64,000 bases of DNA, taken from NCBI RefSeq assembly GCF_010389155.1, contig NC_057766.1:38821516-38885515 (forward strand), written 5' to 3'. This DNA is from Erigeron canadensis (taxonomy: Eukaryota > Streptophyta > Magnoliopsida > Asterales > Asteraceae). The notes beneath the pieces are model-generated. The model was given only the letters and a program-made list of their open reading frames with translations, was not told where the DNA came from and made no database searches. Each line of letters begins with the position of its first letter. Position 1 is the stretch's first letter. The position numbers and the translations under genes are program-made. This document shows, piece by piece, positions 24,123-34,423 of the stretch.

Positions 24123-24340
24123 TTCATCATCTTCTTTCTCAATTAGTATTTTCTTGCATGCCTCATAACACATGAACGATATCCCAGCAGCTCGAACTAT
24201 TTTAATACAGCTCGGCCCCAAACCTCGATAAAAAACCACCAATACCTTCCTTTTCCAAAATGCTTAAAAGAGCATGCAGCATGTTGTCATATACTCGCCC
24301 ATTAACAGCTCCCGCCTACATATGCTTCCGAGCCACCTGA
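24123..24340 (-). pseudogene. Fragment of a BT1-type mitochondrial/plastid carrier gene (C-terminus)
   Basis: Minus strand from about 24340: VARKHM, a stop, then NMLHALLSILEKEGIGGF, a 1-base frameshift, then YRGLGPSCIKIV and AGISFMCYEACKKILIE to a stop near 24123. This is the C-terminal repeat of the mitochondrial carrier family, closest in style to the adenine-nucleotide carrier BT1 (ARKHMQ, GLGPSCIK, SFMCYEACK are family hallmarks). Only about 70 codons remain, with an in-frame TAG and a frameshift, so it is a broken copy. The junction near 24340 abuts an acidic repeat tract that does not belong to this family. Confidence 0.8.
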
Positions 24341-24615
24341 TTGAAGATCTTGATGATGAAAATGGGGAGGAGGAAGTGAATGAAGATGAGGATGGGGATG
24401 TGATTGAAGATCTTGATGATGAAAATGGGGATGAAGAAGTGAATGAAGATCTTGATAATGAAGATGGGAATGAGGACAACATTGATTGGAACTTGATGCA
24501 CCATAGTTATGACATACCATCTGAAGGGTGGAGAAGAACATATTTCAGGCTTCGCGGTGCAGAGGGTGTTGGTAACATGGTCTTCACATCACGTCTCATG
24601 CTAGGACATATCTAA
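24274..24615 (+). CDS. Hypothetical acidic-repeat ORF (doubtful)
   Basis: A 113-codon plus-strand frame whose middle (24341-24485) encodes two copies of a 63-bp acidic repeat (IEDLDDENG, EEVNED). The tail reads IDWNLMHHSYDIPSEGWRRTYF and is not recognised. Its first 66 bases overlap the antisense of the carrier pseudogene. It could be an eroded exon of an unknown gene. Nothing shows that it is translated. Confidence 0.25.
   Translation: MQHVVIYSPINSSRLHMLPSHLIEDLDDENGEEEVNEDEDGDVIEDLDDENGDEEVNEDLDNEDGNEDNIDWNLMHHSYDIPSEGWRRTYFRLRGAEGVGNMVFTSRLMLGHI
24341..24466. repeat. 63-bp tandem repeat (acidic coding), 2 copies
   Basis: TTGAAGATCTTGATGATGAA begins at 24341 and again at 24404, followed by near-identical text. 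A third partial copy starts at about 24444 (GAAGATCTTGATAATGAAGA). Confidence 0.85.
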
Positions 24616-24619
24616 CACA

Positions 24620-25899
24620 GTAAACTCAAAGGGAGGTAGAGTCATATGAAGTAGAGGCCCATTGATGCAAGTTTAAAACATTTTTGTTTCTTTTTGACAG
24701 ATTGTCTGTAAGAAGTTTCTGGTCATCAAATACATGTTCAGATATGTTGATTCTTGCTGTCAACTTGAATCGCTTTGATACATTTTGTTTGTTAGAGAGA
24801 ATTCCTGGATTGTTAATGAACTTCTTTTGTTATTTGATCGTTTAGTTGTGAATGAACATCAATCTGGGTTATGTTTATCAGTAATGGGTCAAAAGTCACC
24901 CAAAGGGGTCTATTTTATGCATATTGCCTGGTAATTATTTTAACCAAACGTTATATTACTATTTAGTAAGACTTATATATAAGATGATACTTATTCACAA
25001 AAGCGGTTATTGGCGGACATAAGAAGTTTGCAGGTCAACCCACTGGATCCTTACCTGGTTGGACCCGTACTAAAGAAATTACAACTTTCCCAACTGCCTA
25101 ACCCGATCTTTTCTTGTCAAATCAATTTTCATGAAAAAGACACGCTATCTGTACCTGATGGCAACCGATTATCGTTAGAGAATCTTAATTACTGACCCAA
25201 GAATTCCAGGAAACAGACTGCACGATTCGATCCATGACCCTGCATTAACCAAAAATATTACAATCATTTCCTACAGTAAATTACAAAAGAGTACCCACTG
25301 AGAAGACTAACCATTTAACTCTTGACATCAATATTATTTCCTTAACCAAACCCAGACTATTTTGACCCTTCACACAAACCGTCTAACACGTCAATTAGGC
25401 CACATCTAAATAAAAGTAACCTTCCAACATAGCACATAGCCCATTGTTCATTTTTATCAAACCAAAAGAATATACAAACAGGTGAAAAAGCTAACGACCA
25501 ACCTCTAGGACATGTGAAAATGCCTCTGACACCGGATTGAAAACTAAACTGGCTAGCACCACCCTGTAAAAAATAGGTTGCTGGGTATTATTTATAGGGA
25601 GAAAAACAACAACAGATAATCATACACAAAAGAATTGATCACAATGTCAGACCTTGACCACTTTAACAAAACCAGACACCAACAAGCTTGATTTTCCAGT
25701 AGCAAAACTCATTCTCGTCACAAAAACGAATAAGGCACTCTTATTTCAGTGAAAGTCGAGTGACATGATATATTCAGTATCCCCGGCGAATGTCCACATT
25801 AAATGCCCCGCCTGCGCATCAGCTAATTCAATCAATATAACATAAGTGGAGTTCAATTTTCTAAAAAAGAAACTCGGGTGTACTATCTTTTAGTTTGAG
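24620..25899. other. Non-coding spacer
   Basis: A short plus-strand frame at 25010-25195 (MADIRSLQVNPLDPYLVGPV) has no recognised homology. The rest contains no supportable gene. Confidence 0.4.
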
Positions 25900-28800
25900 A
25901 TGAACTACAAATCTTTGCAGGTCTTCCTAATTGATGTGGAACGAAGTGAAGTGAAGACAGATCCCAGACGCCCTATTTATTGGACAAATGTTACACCACA
26001 CCCCATATGACCAGATTGTTATGAGACTCATTACCATGTAGTGCAGTAATCACAAGCTCCGTAGTCCAGTAGGCACGGTCTAATAAAGCCAAAACCATTC
26101 TAACCAACAAACTTATGTTCATATTCGAAAGTGAAGCGATCCGAGCCCACCAGCCGCCACAGAAGCCTTAAAGAGGGGGAAAATTATATTAAGAGACTGT
26201 CCAAAACAGATATGGAAAGAGACCTCTTGATGTGCGTTTTATTTCTTATCTTTAAATTTATGTTGTACAAATAACTATCTAACCTAAACAAACTTAACGA
26301 GCAGAAAACCCGGTCAATGTAATAAAGCCTAGTGGTAAGTTACAGGATCGTTCTCAGAGACGTGTTGCGTTACCTAATCTAGTAGTACGTGTAATTCTAG
26401 TTTGTTTGGGGGTTTGTCACTAACTCCTAATAAACTAATACTTTTAACAGTAAATAAAAATCTAACCACGCGTTTTGCAGCGAGAGGCTAATCTGAAAGT
26501 AGTTTGGAAAAAGCAAATAACCGTAATTAAGATAAATACTTGTTTGGCATCTCCGATCTCATGGTACGGCCAAATACTATCCTACTGGTTTGTTAGCCTG
26601 TTGGAAACTTAATCACGGTTCAGATTATCGTTAGATTCACTTTACCTAGTTAGTAGTGCTGTCGCTAGACTCACACTACCCTTTAAAACAAATTCTCGCT
26701 AGATTCATTGTTTTAAGCATTATGACCTAAAGTTTGTGTTACTAATTCATCTTTTAATTACCTGACTCTTAAGCCATGACCAGATATAATTCCCTCCGGT
26801 GACCACAGTGTTCGTTTCCAAGTCAAAGGATCGCGTCTGGCATTGTTAAGCTTCATGTTCAATTCATCCTAGTTACTATGGTTCTGGATCCCTCGGTTAC
26901 AAGTGAATCACTTTTTACTTCTAGTTATAGACCGACTAGTCGTTTTCTGTCCTAGCATATTAGCCCTAGTGTATGATCATAGATAACCATCAGAATTAAA
27001 CTAATATGTTCAGATATAAAACCAATAGCAACATGAATTACTAATAAACATGGATCTGCGATAAACAGTAAAGCACATTCCAACAGAATCTAAACAAACA
27101 CAGTAAAACAATAAGCGTCTACATGATCACATTGATCCAAACAAGTATTCAGCCTACTAGCCTAGCATTATTAAAAGAATAACAAAGTCTGAAAAGATAA
27201 AAGACATAGTTCAATAACAAAGAGTAAATAAAGATGAAAGATTTAGAGCAAGAGTGAAGATCGGAAGGTGTTTAGATGCTCCAAAACCTTCTTGGAATCT
27301 GCAATTTCGATCTAGGGTTATTCTTGGGCGGCTAGGGCTGCTGAATCGGCTCTCTCTTAGGGTTGAGGGTTAGTTCGACTTAAATAGTGGTAAAAGTCGG
27401 TTTCTGATCTGGGCCGACCAGCGGCGCTGGTCCTGGGCTTTCCATGGGCTAGCGGCGCTAGTTGTTCGGGGAGCGGCGCTGGTGAGTGCCAGCGGCGCTG
27501 GCTAAGTGGCGAGCAACGCTAGTGAGTGGCCAGCGGCGCTGGTGGCTGCTGAACTTGTTCTTGCGTCTTCGTTTGGCTCCCAAATCACTTCCTTGTGTCT
27601 TGTAACTTCATAGGCTTCCTTCTTGAGTCACTTGATGTCATTTACCCTCTCTCGCATCTTCTGAGAACCTGCATAAACACATAATTCATTAAGTACCAAT
27701 GGTTCCGGAATAATAACTCATGTAAGCATAGAATTGAAGCCTTTCCTTAGGGGTTTTTATCACAAAATGGACACTCATCACCTCTCTTTCCTTCTAGACA
27801 ACCGGTTCTACACTGTATTAATCACTGTGTGCCAACTCTTAATTCTGTTCATATCTTCACCAATGGGTATCCCTAAATAAACAAATGGGATCTCCTCTGT
27901 GGACACTTTGATGGCACTTGCCACTACCTGTAATTCACCAGCCAGCGGCATCCCCTATACTGAAAACTTGAAAAGTTTCGATTTAGATGGGTTCCACCTA
28001 AATTCCAAAATCAGATTAAAAAAGAAAAACTCAACACATGAGCAACAGATATAACATTATTAGTAGACTAGTTCCCTAAGAGACCAGGACATCATCTGCA
28101 TACATCAAATGGAATATGACTGGCCCATTGTTAAGGGAGCCAAGATGACTCCCTTAGAAAAGAGAACTCCAAGGACTTTAATTGCCAGAACAAAGATAAA
28201 GGGGAATTACGGTCACCTTGACGAACACCTCAGTAAAATTGAAACTCGTAGGTTGGGGACCCATTAACTAATACTACCATTTATCCAAACCCGACAACAA
28301 TATGGAAAACCCATGCGAACCATAACTGAATCCACAAAAGCCAAGCTTATGGAGTCGAGAACTTTTTTCATAGTCAATCTTTAGCAAAAAAGCATTTGCC
28401 TTAGAGCTCTTAACCCACGAAACAAGCTCATTTACCACTAAAGGGTCATCCAGAATAACACGCTTTGCTAGAAAAGCAAATTGAGAATCTGAAATAGTGG
28501 AACCAATTATCTGTTTTAGACAGTTAGCTGGCCCTTTTGAAATCACTTTCGAGATGCACCCCAGAAGGCTAATGGGGCAAAAGTCATTTAAGCTTGACGG
28601 TGCTCCATTCTTGGGAACGAGGGTAATAAATGATGATGAGCAGCCCCTGCAGATTTCGCCCTTCACATAAAACTGATCCAAAATATCACGAAAATCCTGT
28701 TCAAAGAAGGCCCAATATCTCTGAAAGAAGAAGAAATTAAATCCATCCAGGCCTGGTGTCGGCTCCCCACTACATTCCCATACTGCAGAAATAATTTCAT

Positions 28801-30720
28801 CCTTAAAAAATAGAGTGACAATTTATTGTCCTTGATCCACCGATAAACATTTAAGGCCAACACATTGAAAAGAAGGTCGTTCCTTGACAGATTCAGAGTA
28901 CCGAGCAGCAAAGAATCTTTTGACCTCCCATTTGATAATGGCAGTCTTAACAACCCAGTCACCATCCATATCAAGACCATGAAAGTATTGCGAATTTTCA
29001 TCACCCAAAACAGCCCATCTGATTCTACACTTTTGAGGAAGGTCACAGTTATGCAAGTAGTTTAAAGCGTCAGATTCCGCTTTCATACATAATCTCACAT
29101 CTATTTCATCATCCGTGCAATTTATATGACTTCATCAAAGAAAACCAATGTGTCATTCAAGTCTTAAAGACCAACATTACCCACACCCCTTTGAGTTTCC
29201 TGCCATCGTTTTATGTCCCCTTTGACATGTCTTAATTTTGCCATCAATTGTCCATCCACTGGGCCATCAGAACAAAAGACCCGAGTAGTGAATTCTAACC
29301 ATCTCATCAAAGCCCAAAACACTAACCCAAGAGTTAAAAAACTAGAAGGGGATGGGACGAACCCAGATGAGTCGGAGCAAAAAAAAAAAGTCTATGATTA
29401 GGTCGATCACGGGGGTAACGCCCTATATGAGACTTCAGGCCACAGTTGCCAAACCTTGTTACAAACAAGGATCTGATCGATCCTACACAACAGTTTCACC
29501 TCTGACACAAGTGAACTTACGCCCATGCAAAGCAAATTCCAATAAATCCATATCAATAATGAACTTGTTTAAATTATTCTCGAAACTACCAAACTTTTGA
29601 GAGTCCCCAGGATCCATGCTCCCATCAGAAGACTCTTTGTTACGCATGTCATGAGATGCCCCACCTCCATCAATCGTTCCAACCGGTGGACAAAAGCTAT
29701 TAACGCAACTGGGACACCAAAGATCATGGTCTTCAATGACCCAAATATTATAGGGCGAGTTACCCCCAGGTTGATCCGGGCGAATTAGGATGTGAGAATG
29801 CAAATTCGGGCTGCAGGAAAATCCTTATCTACCAAGGGCGCTTTCGAATTTAAAAGAGTTCAACCAAATATGTTGCCAACTTCAACAAACTGAGAAGACA
29901 ACCAAAACTCGATAGGTGCCCCGGTGATTCTGAGTCATGCCACCCGGTCTTTTTGAACAAGTTGCCCGTTCCAAATAGAAATGCAATTTCTTTTGTTTTT
30001 AATCTCCTGCGAGAAGGAATCCAGAAAAAGATCAGTAACATTAGAGTCCCCGAATAGGATGAGGGCCATTAGCCCCTGATCTAGGCCAATAAGGCAATCA
30101 ATAGATTTTGCACGGAAAACCACAGATTTACCTTTTCAATCTTTAAACATTGGCAACACAACATAAGGCAAAAGTCCGGATTTCTTAGATGGATATCACG
30201 TGGACCAAATAATTGGGGCCACCACATCCCTGTAAGATCGATGATTAACTGCCTTATGCGGATTAGAGTTGAAGATCTGCATATGCACACCATTGTCTGG
30301 CCTCTAATCAGCCACTCTAGACTTGCTTCCATCACGATCGTATTTGGCAATGTTTGCCAACAACTTAGCACCGTGTATCAATACCTGAATCAACTTTTTG
30401 AGCACTATAGAAGTGTTTCCTTCATTAACAAATCGAACAAAAGCAAAAGGCGTACCCCCCTTATGTTTCTTTCCTAGAGGGAAGACATCCGTAAGCTTTT
30501 CAAAGCCCCACACAACTTCATCAATCTCCGGTTTTGACACACCCTCTGGGATGTTAGTGCGTAAAAGCTCATAATATCCTGCCTAGAGTTTTGTCTACTC
30601 TTCCGATCCACCGTTTGTTGTTGTTGTTGATCCACAGTTTGTCTGCTCCTCCTCCTCCGATCAACTAGTCGAACCTTTTGTCCAATAAAAAACTTTCCTC
30701 TCTCGGGTCACTGTAAGGTC
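25900..30720 (-). mobile_element. L1-type LINE remnant, interrupted by an LTR element
   Basis: Minus strand from about 30.7 kb. An ORF1-like RNA-binding segment (PFAFVRFVNEGN, about 30.4 kb) is followed by endonuclease-like text (FENNLNKFIIDMDLL, HGRKFTCVRGE, about 29.5-29.6 kb). Reverse transcriptase blocks come next: ISLLGCISKVISKGPANCLK and DSQFAFLAKRVILDD (28.4-28.6 kb), GVRQGD (about 28.2 kb), and the catalytic YADD at 28102-28091. After IPIGEDMNRIKSWHTV the frame reaches 27786, is interrupted by the element at 26228-27780, and continues from 26227 (AGGLGSLHF, about 26.15 kb). Many stops and frameshifts are present; it is an inactive relic. The left limit is approximate. Confidence 0.85.
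26228..27780 (-). mobile_element. LTR-like element (1553 bp, TG...CA) with 5-bp TSD nested in the LINE
   Basis: The ends are TGATGTGCG on the left and CACTCATCA on the right, so TGATG/CATCA are inverted. The direct repeat CCTCT flanks both sides (26223-26227 and 27781-27785). In minus orientation it begins TGATGAGTGTCC. No gag/pol frame is visible, so it is best read as a solo LTR or a small non-autonomous LTR element. It has a GC-rich section (27410-27545) with repeated AGCGGCGCTGG words. A truncated relative in opposite orientation lies at 19864. Confidence 0.8.
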
Positions 30721-32158
30721 TCCGTCATGGGGCCTTCAAAAACTAATCGGAATCGGCAACAATGGCAAATTGTGGATCGAAGTAGGAGTAGAATCAGAAG
30801 ATAGAATTGATAAGCATTTCTCAAACCTTAGCCAATTCAATACAACCAGCATTCTTGATGGTCCAATACCAAAAGTCACTCTCATCACAGGAGCAAATGA
30901 GATCCTCTTGTATTCGGTCAAAGAAAGATCAATATGATAGATGCAGTGTGCCCTGTGAGTGTCCTCATTGAACACCCCGACTGCACAAGCACGAATTCAA
31001 TCAAATACATTTGATTAACAAGATTCATGTATCATCTTTATAACAGAACATCACGTTTTACTAATTTTTAGCTCACAAGATTGCCACTTCATTACTACTA
31101 ATTACAAAGGTTACCAATTAATAATCATGCAAAACTAAAGAGCTTATATATATGTATAAATTTTTAAAAGATTATTTCTACAGATTTTGTAATCAACTCA
31201 TCATATTGATTCAGATTAAGCAGTCAAAAACACACAAAAGCCTGTTTAACACTAAGACACAAAAACATCAAATTCCATTGGTGAATAAATATAAAAAACA
31301 TAAAATAAAACAAGACATATATCAAATAAGCAGTGAAAAATTAATAGAAACAAATAAAGGAAGGACCTTTTTCGCTAATTACATATGAATCGATGATTCC
31401 CAGATAAAGGAAGGACCTTTAATGAATTCGATCAGAAGGGATTGATTCAATAAATGTGGAAGTAGGAAGGAAACTTTCTAAATGATCAATTAATTGGTCA
31501 GAGTAGAACCGGGAGTGGTAAGATTGAAGTGAAAGTCAAAAGTCAAACTTTGTGTTTTTTTAAGAGCATGGAATATGGGGATGGGATTTGGCATCTTCGT
31601 TGTCACCACAATGTTTTTGAGTTTACGGCTTAGGGTTTAATGTTCATTGCCCCACTCTAGGGTTTATAGTTTGGGGTATGGGTTCGCAATGAGGATTGGC
31701 ATGGCTAATGTGGTGTCCGGGACGTCGTAAACCCCACCTGGTTTTCGGGTTTAAGGCTTAGGGGCTTTGGATTTACGGCTTAGGGCATAGATTTAAGGAA
31801 TTAAGTTGTGAAGCTTAGTGTGTAGGGTTTGGAACTTGGGCTTAAGGTTTCAGATTTCGGCTTTGTGACTCCAGACTTACGTTTTGCATTTGTCTTACGA
31901 TATTGACTCACACCGAGATCACAAATTTAATTAAACAATAACTGTACATAAGGCATTGAATAGCACATCAACTCAAATCAGAACATAATCCACTTTCATT
32001 TCATAGAGTACCATGCGAAGGTACATAAATACATAAACCAAGTTTGCAGTTCACAAAAAAAAAAAAAAAAAAAAAGAAGAAGTTATTTAATAGTAATGAA
32101 ACCTAACTAATAACAAAATGGTAAAACCTTAAACCACTAAAAGAGTGGATTTAAATAA
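30721..32158. other. Spacer with one coding-like plus-strand stretch
   Basis: At about 30735-30950 a plus-strand frame reads KLIGIGNNGKLWIEVGVESE and PIPKVTLITGANEILLYS, protein-like in texture but without a recognised family or a clear start; it may be an isolated exon remnant. A repeated phrase GATAAAGGAAGGACCTTT lies near 31355 and 31403. From 31600 to 31880 the text is rich in GGGTTTA/GGCTTAGGG words but is not a regular telomeric array. A poly-A run is at 32058-32075. Confidence 0.4.
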
Positions 32159-32267
32159 AGAAGCAGCTCATGAATCTGCTCCAAGGTTTAGATGTCGACC
32201 ACAACTTCACTTGACTCGCCAAGATCTTTGTTTAGAACATATCCTTCTTTCATGTTGGCCACAGTAC
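32159..32267 (-). pseudogene. Decayed exon cassette (GTAC type), block 2
   Basis: Minus strand after AATAG: ANMKEGYVLNKDLGESSEVV, then a frameshift and a stop. It is the sister of the cassette at 21960-22075. Confidence 0.6.
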
Positions 32268-32554
32268 CTATTGATTGACAAACACAATAATACCAAAAGA
32301 TACGTTACTATCAACATTTTTACTCATGAATAAGTTGATTTCAATTAAATGATATTTGTAACCTGTATAATTGGTCAAACGGATTGGAAGTTACTATCAC
32401 AAACAATTGACCTTATCTAACAATATATAAATGGCAATATGTAAAAGGCTATCTATACCGTCAACACCCAACATGTATATGAAATTGAAGGTACTAAGAT
32501 CACATTTAACCAAATTAATTGAAAGATGGAGCCAATACTTTAATTGTCACTCAC

Positions 32555-32656
32555 TAGCAGCTGCTGATGGATCTATCACAAGTTCATTTGACTCACCAAG
32601 GTTCACACAGGCACGTTTGAGAACAGATCCTCCTTCCACCTCACCTTTCGCACCCA
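32555..32656 (-). CDS. Exon cassette (KR type), block 2
   Basis: Minus strand: TTATTTAG acceptor, 102 nt open frame (GAKGEVEGGSVLKRACVNLG, ESNELVIDPSAAA), then a GTGAGT donor. Two leading and one trailing base: phase-symmetric. Counterpart of 22397-22497. Family unknown. Confidence 0.5.
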
Positions 32657-32913
32657 CTAAATAACCAACAGAATAATACCCAAAAGACATCAGCTTGCTT
32701 ACTTATTAGTTTATTAGAGTTGCATATGATTAGTCGATTAGGCTGGCCTGGGTTCGAGACTCGTGCAGTCAATGGCCAATGTGAAGGTTTAATTAGACCA
32801 AATTAATCCATTTCCTCAAGATTATTTTGGTAATAAAATAATGAACCCAGCGGTCCCAGCCAAGCACTAGAAGAGCAAGTAGAATCAGCCATTAGCAGAT
32901 GCAGAGCACTCAC

Positions 32914-32970
32914 CAGTTGCAGATCGATCTGCTGCAGGGCGCTTAAGAACGGATCCTCCCTCCACTTCAG
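32914..32970 (-). CDS. Exon cassette (short KRPA type), block 2
   Basis: Minus strand: TTATTCAAG acceptor, 57 nt open frame (EVEGGSVLKRPAADRSAT), GTGAGT donor. Phase-symmetric as in the sister cassettes. Counterpart of 22808-22867. Confidence 0.5.
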
Positions 32971-33286
32971 CTTGAATAACAAACACAATACTACCCAATG
33001 ATAAGCCCAGGTACCTATGGATAGATTGATTAGATGTAGTCATTATCTTCACCTAGTCAAACAGGTTGTAATGCACCTTCGTAAACAGATTAGAAGGAGA
33101 GAATAGAGTTTAAACTGAATATGAATTTGCCCAAAGGTTTAAGCCAATCAAACCCATGTGGTTCATACCAATACATGCACAAATTTCATAGTGAAGTAAA
33201 AGTGATGATACCTATATTTCTAGATATCTTGATTGAAGATCAAACGGTGACATGTATAACACTTAAAGCATGGATTTAATTCTTAC

Positions 33287-33400
33287 CAGAAGCAACGTTA
33301 ATTGCTGATGAATCTGCTCCAGGGTTCAAATTTTCAACCACAATTTCACTTGACTCACCAACATCCTTGTTTGGGACAGACCCTCCTTTCTCTTCAGCTT
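33287..33400 (-). CDS. Exon cassette (long type), block 2
   Basis: Minus strand: GCGAACAG acceptor, 114 nt open frame (AEEKGGSVPNKDVGESSEIV, VENLNPGADSSAINVAS), GTAAGA donor. It is the most upstream cassette found on this strand. No start exon was identified between here and the LINE fragment at 33.9 kb, so the gene's 5' end is missing, displaced or unrecognised. Confidence 0.5.
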
Positions 33401-33859
33401 CTGTTCGCACTACCATCACCACTAGTCTTTGATCAACGTTACATCAGAATGAAAAGTCTATCTTTAATCACTTTTCAACAACTAACCTTGTACACTGACC
33501 TACCATTTTTAGATTTTTTTTTTATATTGTTGTTGACTGTAAAAAAAATTATAAATAAAGACAAACTGAACACGTCTCATAATTCCAACATATGCTAGTA
33601 AAAATAACACATTCTCTATAGTATGTATCGATCTTAGCAAGATTGTATATCACTACCATAAATACCGAACACATATAATCACAGAAAATAGATGAAATCA
33701 TGAAATAACTGGTATTATTAAAGCATTTGGATGTTTCTTCTAAATTTAATTTAAGAATATAAGAATGAAGGCATATCTTTCATTTTCATTACATTTGTCT
33801 AATTAACGATTTTGGAAATATATAAAATAGTATCAAATCCGATAATCTAAGCATCTCCA

Positions 33860-34195
33860 CTCTCAAAGAGCTAGTAGAGAATTCTGACAAGGTGAGCTTG
33901 GATAAACGATGAAAAAAGCTTCAGGTTTTGTCACTTCCTGGAGTCTTTGGAAGACTAGAAACACGAGAAGGTTTTCGAAGGGTCGATGATGAGTATTGCC
34001 AACATGTTTATCGAAGTTAAGGCAATCGGGTTTTTGTAGTACAAAAGTAGATTGAAACATGATGATATTAGCTAGTTGGAAGGATTAGACTTCTTCTAAT
34101 GTAACATAATCATTGTAATTGTTTGTGTTATTCCGTAATTGCGGAATAGTAATACTAATGTGAATGAATCATACTTTAAAAGAAAAAAAAGATAA
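33860..34195 (+). mobile_element. 5'-truncated LINE tail with poly-A
   Basis: Plus strand: SWSLWKTRNTRRFSKG at about 33940, then in another frame MFIEVKAIGFLYYKSRLKH and WLEGLDFF, the pattern of an L1-type ORF2 C-terminus (LWKxRN ... SRxK ... W). It ends in an A-rich run (about 34177-34195). Frameshifted and inactive. Target duplications were not resolved. Confidence 0.6.
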
Positions 34196-34389
34196 AAATC
34201 TAAGACAGTGGGTTACAGAACCCATTCTCACTCCGACTCCATAATCAAACCGAAAATCCGAAGCCCATGTTTCTTTGTAAAACAAGAGGTATCAAAATCG
34301 AAATAAAACAATATTAGAGGGAAAGAAACGTAAAATCTTCCAGTCTATGGATACCGCCTTTCTATTTTAGTTTGACTCCCTCAAGTCAA

Positions 34390-34398
34390 AAACCCTAA
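34390..34398 (+). promoter_or_regulatory. Telo-box (AAACCCTAA) just upstream of SmF
   Basis: AAACCCTAA lies 26 bases before the SmF ATG. Telo-boxes are known near the transcription start of plant genes for translation and RNA-processing components, so a role in expression of this housekeeping gene is plausible; position and sequence are the only evidence. Confidence 0.5.
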
Positions 34399-34423
34399 AC
34401 CCCTGTTCGTTCGCAAATCGAAT

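Noticed and set aside
24264..24541. Ser/His/Phe-rich minus-strand frames
   Set aside because: They are the antisense of the acidic GAA/GAT repeat; low-complexity shadows.
32735..32775. tRNA or SINE head at GGGTTCGAGACTCGTG
   Set aside because: B-box-like text only; no A box at the right distance and no target duplication found.
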